This document shows positions 62,434 to 64,000 of a stretch of DNA of 64,000 nucleotides, in pieces. The stretch comes from Alloalcanivorax marinus (GTDB lineage Bacteria > Pseudomonadota > Gammaproteobacteria > Pseudomonadales > Alcanivoracaceae), in assembly GCF_016785095.1 (NCBI RefSeq), contig NZ_JAEKJB010000010.1, forward strand, positions 353,960 through 417,959. The letters run 5' to 3'. The first letter of the stretch is position 1, and each line of letters begins with the position of its first letter. Made by a program: the position numbers and the translations under genes. The notes below the pieces were generated by a model. That model saw only the letters and a list, made by a program, of their open reading frames with translations, was not told the origin of the DNA and made no database searches.

Positions 62434-63330
62434 ATGGAGCGTAAAGCGCTTTTGATTCTGCACGGCAAGCAGGCCGCCAATCAGGCGGTGCGCAAAGCCG
62501 TGATGCAAAAGAGGAAGGACGGCTGGGACCTCGCCGTACGCGTCACCTGGGAGGGTGGTGACGCCGAACGTTACACCCAAGAAGCACTGGAGCGGGGCTA
62601 TCGCACCATCATCGCCGGGGGCGGCGATGGCTCGGTGCGCGACATTACCCAGGCGCTGATGGCTTCCGGTAAAGAGGATCTCACCCTGGCGGTTATTCCG
62701 CTGGGAACCGCCAACGATCTGGCCTCCGCCGCCGGCATCCCGGAAGACCCGGCGGAGGCCCTCGCCTTGCTCGACCGACCGCCCACGGCGGTGGACGTCA
62801 TCCAGGTCAACGACAGCTATTTTCTCAACATGGCCACCGGCGGCTTCGGCACCGAAGTCACCACCCAGACCTCCGAGGACCTCAAGGAACTGCTCGGCGG
62901 CGCCGCCTACCTGCTCACCGGGCTGACCCGTTTCGCCGAGGTACGACCCGCCGAGGGTGAGTTCGAGGGACCGGACTTCCACTGGCAAGGCGAGTTTCTC
63001 GCGCTCGGTATCGGTAACAGCCGCCAGGCCGGCGGTGGACAACGCCTGTGCCCCGAAGCGTTGATCGACGACGGCCTCATGGACGTCGCCATCCTCCCCT
63101 CCGAGGTGGATCTGCTGGCCAGCGTGCGAGGGTTGTTCCGCAGTGGTGACAACGGCGGCAAGGAAGGGCTGTTCGAACGCGCCCGACTGGACCGGCTCAC
63201 CATCCGCACCCCCGAGCCCATGCATCTGAATCTGGATGGTGAACCCCTTGAGGACACCGAATTCGAGTTAAAGGTACTGCCCCGGGCATTGCAGCTGGTG
63301 CTGCCAAAGAACAGCGACTTGCTGTCCTGA
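62434..63330 (+). CDS. yegS: YegS-type lipid kinase
   Basis: A 298-residue soluble member of the diacylglycerol/sphingosine kinase family; E. coli YegS phosphorylates phosphatidylglycerol in vitro. The nucleotide-binding motif GGGDGSVRD (about 61-69) is preceded by RGYRTIIA, and IPLGTANDLA and FLNMATGGFGTEV follow. The C-terminal part has the metal-site region QRLCPEALIDDGLMDVAIL and HLNLDGEPLED. The start at 62434 is preceded by AAAAGGACC; the frame runs further upstream without homology. Confidence 0.93.
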   Translation: MERKALLILHGKQAANQAVRKAVMQKRKDGWDLAVRVTWEGGDAERYTQEALERGYRTIIAGGGDGSVRDITQALMASGKEDLTLAVIPLGTANDLASAAGIPEDPAEALALLDRPPTAVDVIQVNDSYFLNMATGGFGTEVTTQTSEDLKELLGGAAYLLTGLTRFAEVRPAEGEFEGPDFHWQGEFLALGIGNSRQAGGGQRLCPEALIDDGLMDVAILPSEVDLLASVRGLFRSGDNGGKEGLFERARLDRLTIRTPEPMHLNLDGEPLEDTEFELKVLPRALQLVLPKNSDLLS

Positions 63331-63342
63331 GTGCACCTCTCC

Positions 63343-63372
63343 GTGGACCGGCGGTTCCCGCCGCCGGCCACG
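63343..63372. terminator. Strong hairpin between convergent yegS and DUF2721 genes
   Basis: CCGGCGG (63348-63354) and CCGCCGG (63361-63367) pair around a 6-base loop, and the outer GTGG/CCAC extend the stem with one bulged A. No T-run follows on either strand, so it may block read-through or stabilise the yegS mRNA end rather than act as a classical terminator. Confidence 0.35.
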
Positions 63373-63376
63373 CTCT

Positions 63377-63793
63377 CTACCTCCCCTTCTCTTCTTTCTC
63401 CACGTCCGCCTTCTGGGCCAATGCCGCCACCTGTACGTTCAGTGCGTTGGTGGAGATAAGCACCTCCCACAGCGAGAAGATCAGCGACAGGGACAGCGAG
63501 ATCAGGCTGGCTCCGAACAGCACCACCCCGGCCAACTCCAGATGCAGATACAACCCGAACATGGACAGAGTGCACAGCAGGAAACTGAGTACGCCGGCCA
63601 CCTGCATGTGCTTGGTCAGTACCACGCGCTTGTGGAGGAGTTCAATCTGGCGGGTGGCCACCTCCTGATGGTGGGTTTTCTCCTCATCGGCCAGTTTGCG
63701 GATGATCTGGGAGAGCACCAGGAAGCGGTTGGTGTAGGCCAACAGGAGCAGGGAGATGGCGGGGAACAGCAGGGCCGGGGTGGTGAGGGTCAT
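63377..63793 (-). CDS. DUF2721 family membrane protein
   Basis: A 138-residue protein with three hydrophobic segments (about 4-24, 63-83 and 88-112) and a charged region between the first two (QIIRKLADEEKTHHQEVATRQIELLHKR), the arrangement of DUF2721. Function is unknown. The C-terminus is hydrophilic (ALAQKADVEKEEKGR). It is convergent with yegS. Its promoter would have to lie in the G/T-rich sequence downstream of position 63793. Confidence 0.87.
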   Translation of the reverse strand: MTLTTPALLFPAISLLLLAYTNRFLVLSQIIRKLADEEKTHHQEVATRQIELLHKRVVLTKHMQVAGVLSFLLCTLSMFGLYLHLELAGVVLFGASLISLSLSLIFSLWEVLISTNALNVQVAALAQKADVEKEEKGR

Positions 63794-64000
63794 TGATGGC
63801 TCTTGGGTTGGGGTTGTTGATGGTTTGGGGGACTGTAGCGGATGTGGGGGGTGTTTGTCGTCTGGTTGGGGTTGGGTGGGGTGAAGGGTTTCTGGGATTG
63901 GGTGTTGGAATAGATGGGTTTCTGGGATTGGGTTGTGTTGGGGGGGGGTGTGAGAGAGGCTGCTGGGATTGGGTATTGGGTATTGGGTGGGGAGGTGTTG
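63794..64000. repeat. G/T-rich low-complexity tract at window end
   Basis: The last ~200 bases are almost free of C on the plus strand and rich in GGG and TTGGG runs, including nine consecutive G (63940-63948). GGGTTTCTGGGATTGGGT occurs at 63886-63903 and again at 63916-63933; its 3' part CTGGGATTGGGT recurs at 63963-63974, followed by three tandem (TATTGGG)-like units. No gene is visible. The strand could form G-quadruplexes. Confidence 0.75.

Overview
The window looks like a chromosomal segment of a GC-rich gammaproteobacterium. The housekeeping gene order (prs-rplY-pth-ychF; valS-holC-pepA // lptF-lptG - tRNA-Leu - queA-tgt-yajC-secD-secF; suhB // trmJ-cysE) is the one familiar from Pseudomonas and its marine relatives. 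An Alcanivorax-like or other Pseudomonadales/Oceanospirillales host is my best guess, but no rRNA or species marker is present. Nothing indicates a plasmid, phage, IS element or CRISPR array.

Layout. (1) 0-4.7 kb: 3' end of prs, rplY, pth, a glutathione-S-transferase-like gene on the other strand, ychF and an EamA permease. (2) 4.6-11.8 kb, minus strand: a tightly coupled seven-gene LPS-type operon (ELM1-like protein, two GT4 glycosyltransferases, a CgeB-like glycosyltransferase, a YrbL/kinase-like protein, a DxD glycosyltransferase, an O-antigen-ligase-like protein). A membrane-anchored extensin-like protein follows. (3) 12.6-36.1 kb: a large accessory catabolic block. It holds a short operon (Asp/Glu-racemase-fold protein + SnoaL-like protein), a 13-gene minus-strand operon running from 31.46 kb to 14.06 kb (CoA-transferase, HMG-CoA-lyase-like, YCF48-like, RND permease, DUF1302, DUF1329, HyuA, HyuB, isochorismatase-like, lipoprotein, LeuC, LeuD, sigma-54 activator), and a divergent pair of old-yellow-enzyme-type iron-sulfur flavoproteins. 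(4) 36.1-39.6 kb: BASS transporter, cysE, trmJ, suhB. (5) 39.8-47.4 kb: a six-gene amine/amide catabolic operon flanked by two REP-type palindromes. (6) 47.5-60.6 kb: sec/tgt/queA, tRNA-Leu(CAA), lptFG, pepA, holC, valS. (7) 60.6-64 kb: two TetR regulators tail to tail, DUF2061, YegS-type lipid kinase, DUF2721, and a G/T-rich low-complexity end.

The main discovery is in block 3. All three of its transcription units start at near-perfect sigma-54 (-24/-12) promoters (12716, 31521 minus, 31820). Each carries upstream copies of one palindromic motif, TTTCA-N3-TGAAA, and a PrpR-type sigma-54 activator is the last gene of the long operon. This reads as one dedicated regulon of about 23 kb. Its enzymes could convert a cyclic amide/imide or hydantoin-like compound (HyuAB, isochorismatase-type amidohydrolase), hydrate a maleate-type acid (LeuCD), activate it with a class III CoA-transferase and cleave it with an HMG-CoA-lyase homologue, possibly by way of citramalyl-CoA. 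The substrate is not identifiable from sequence alone. The racemase-fold protein has lost both family cysteines, so it is probably not a racemase.
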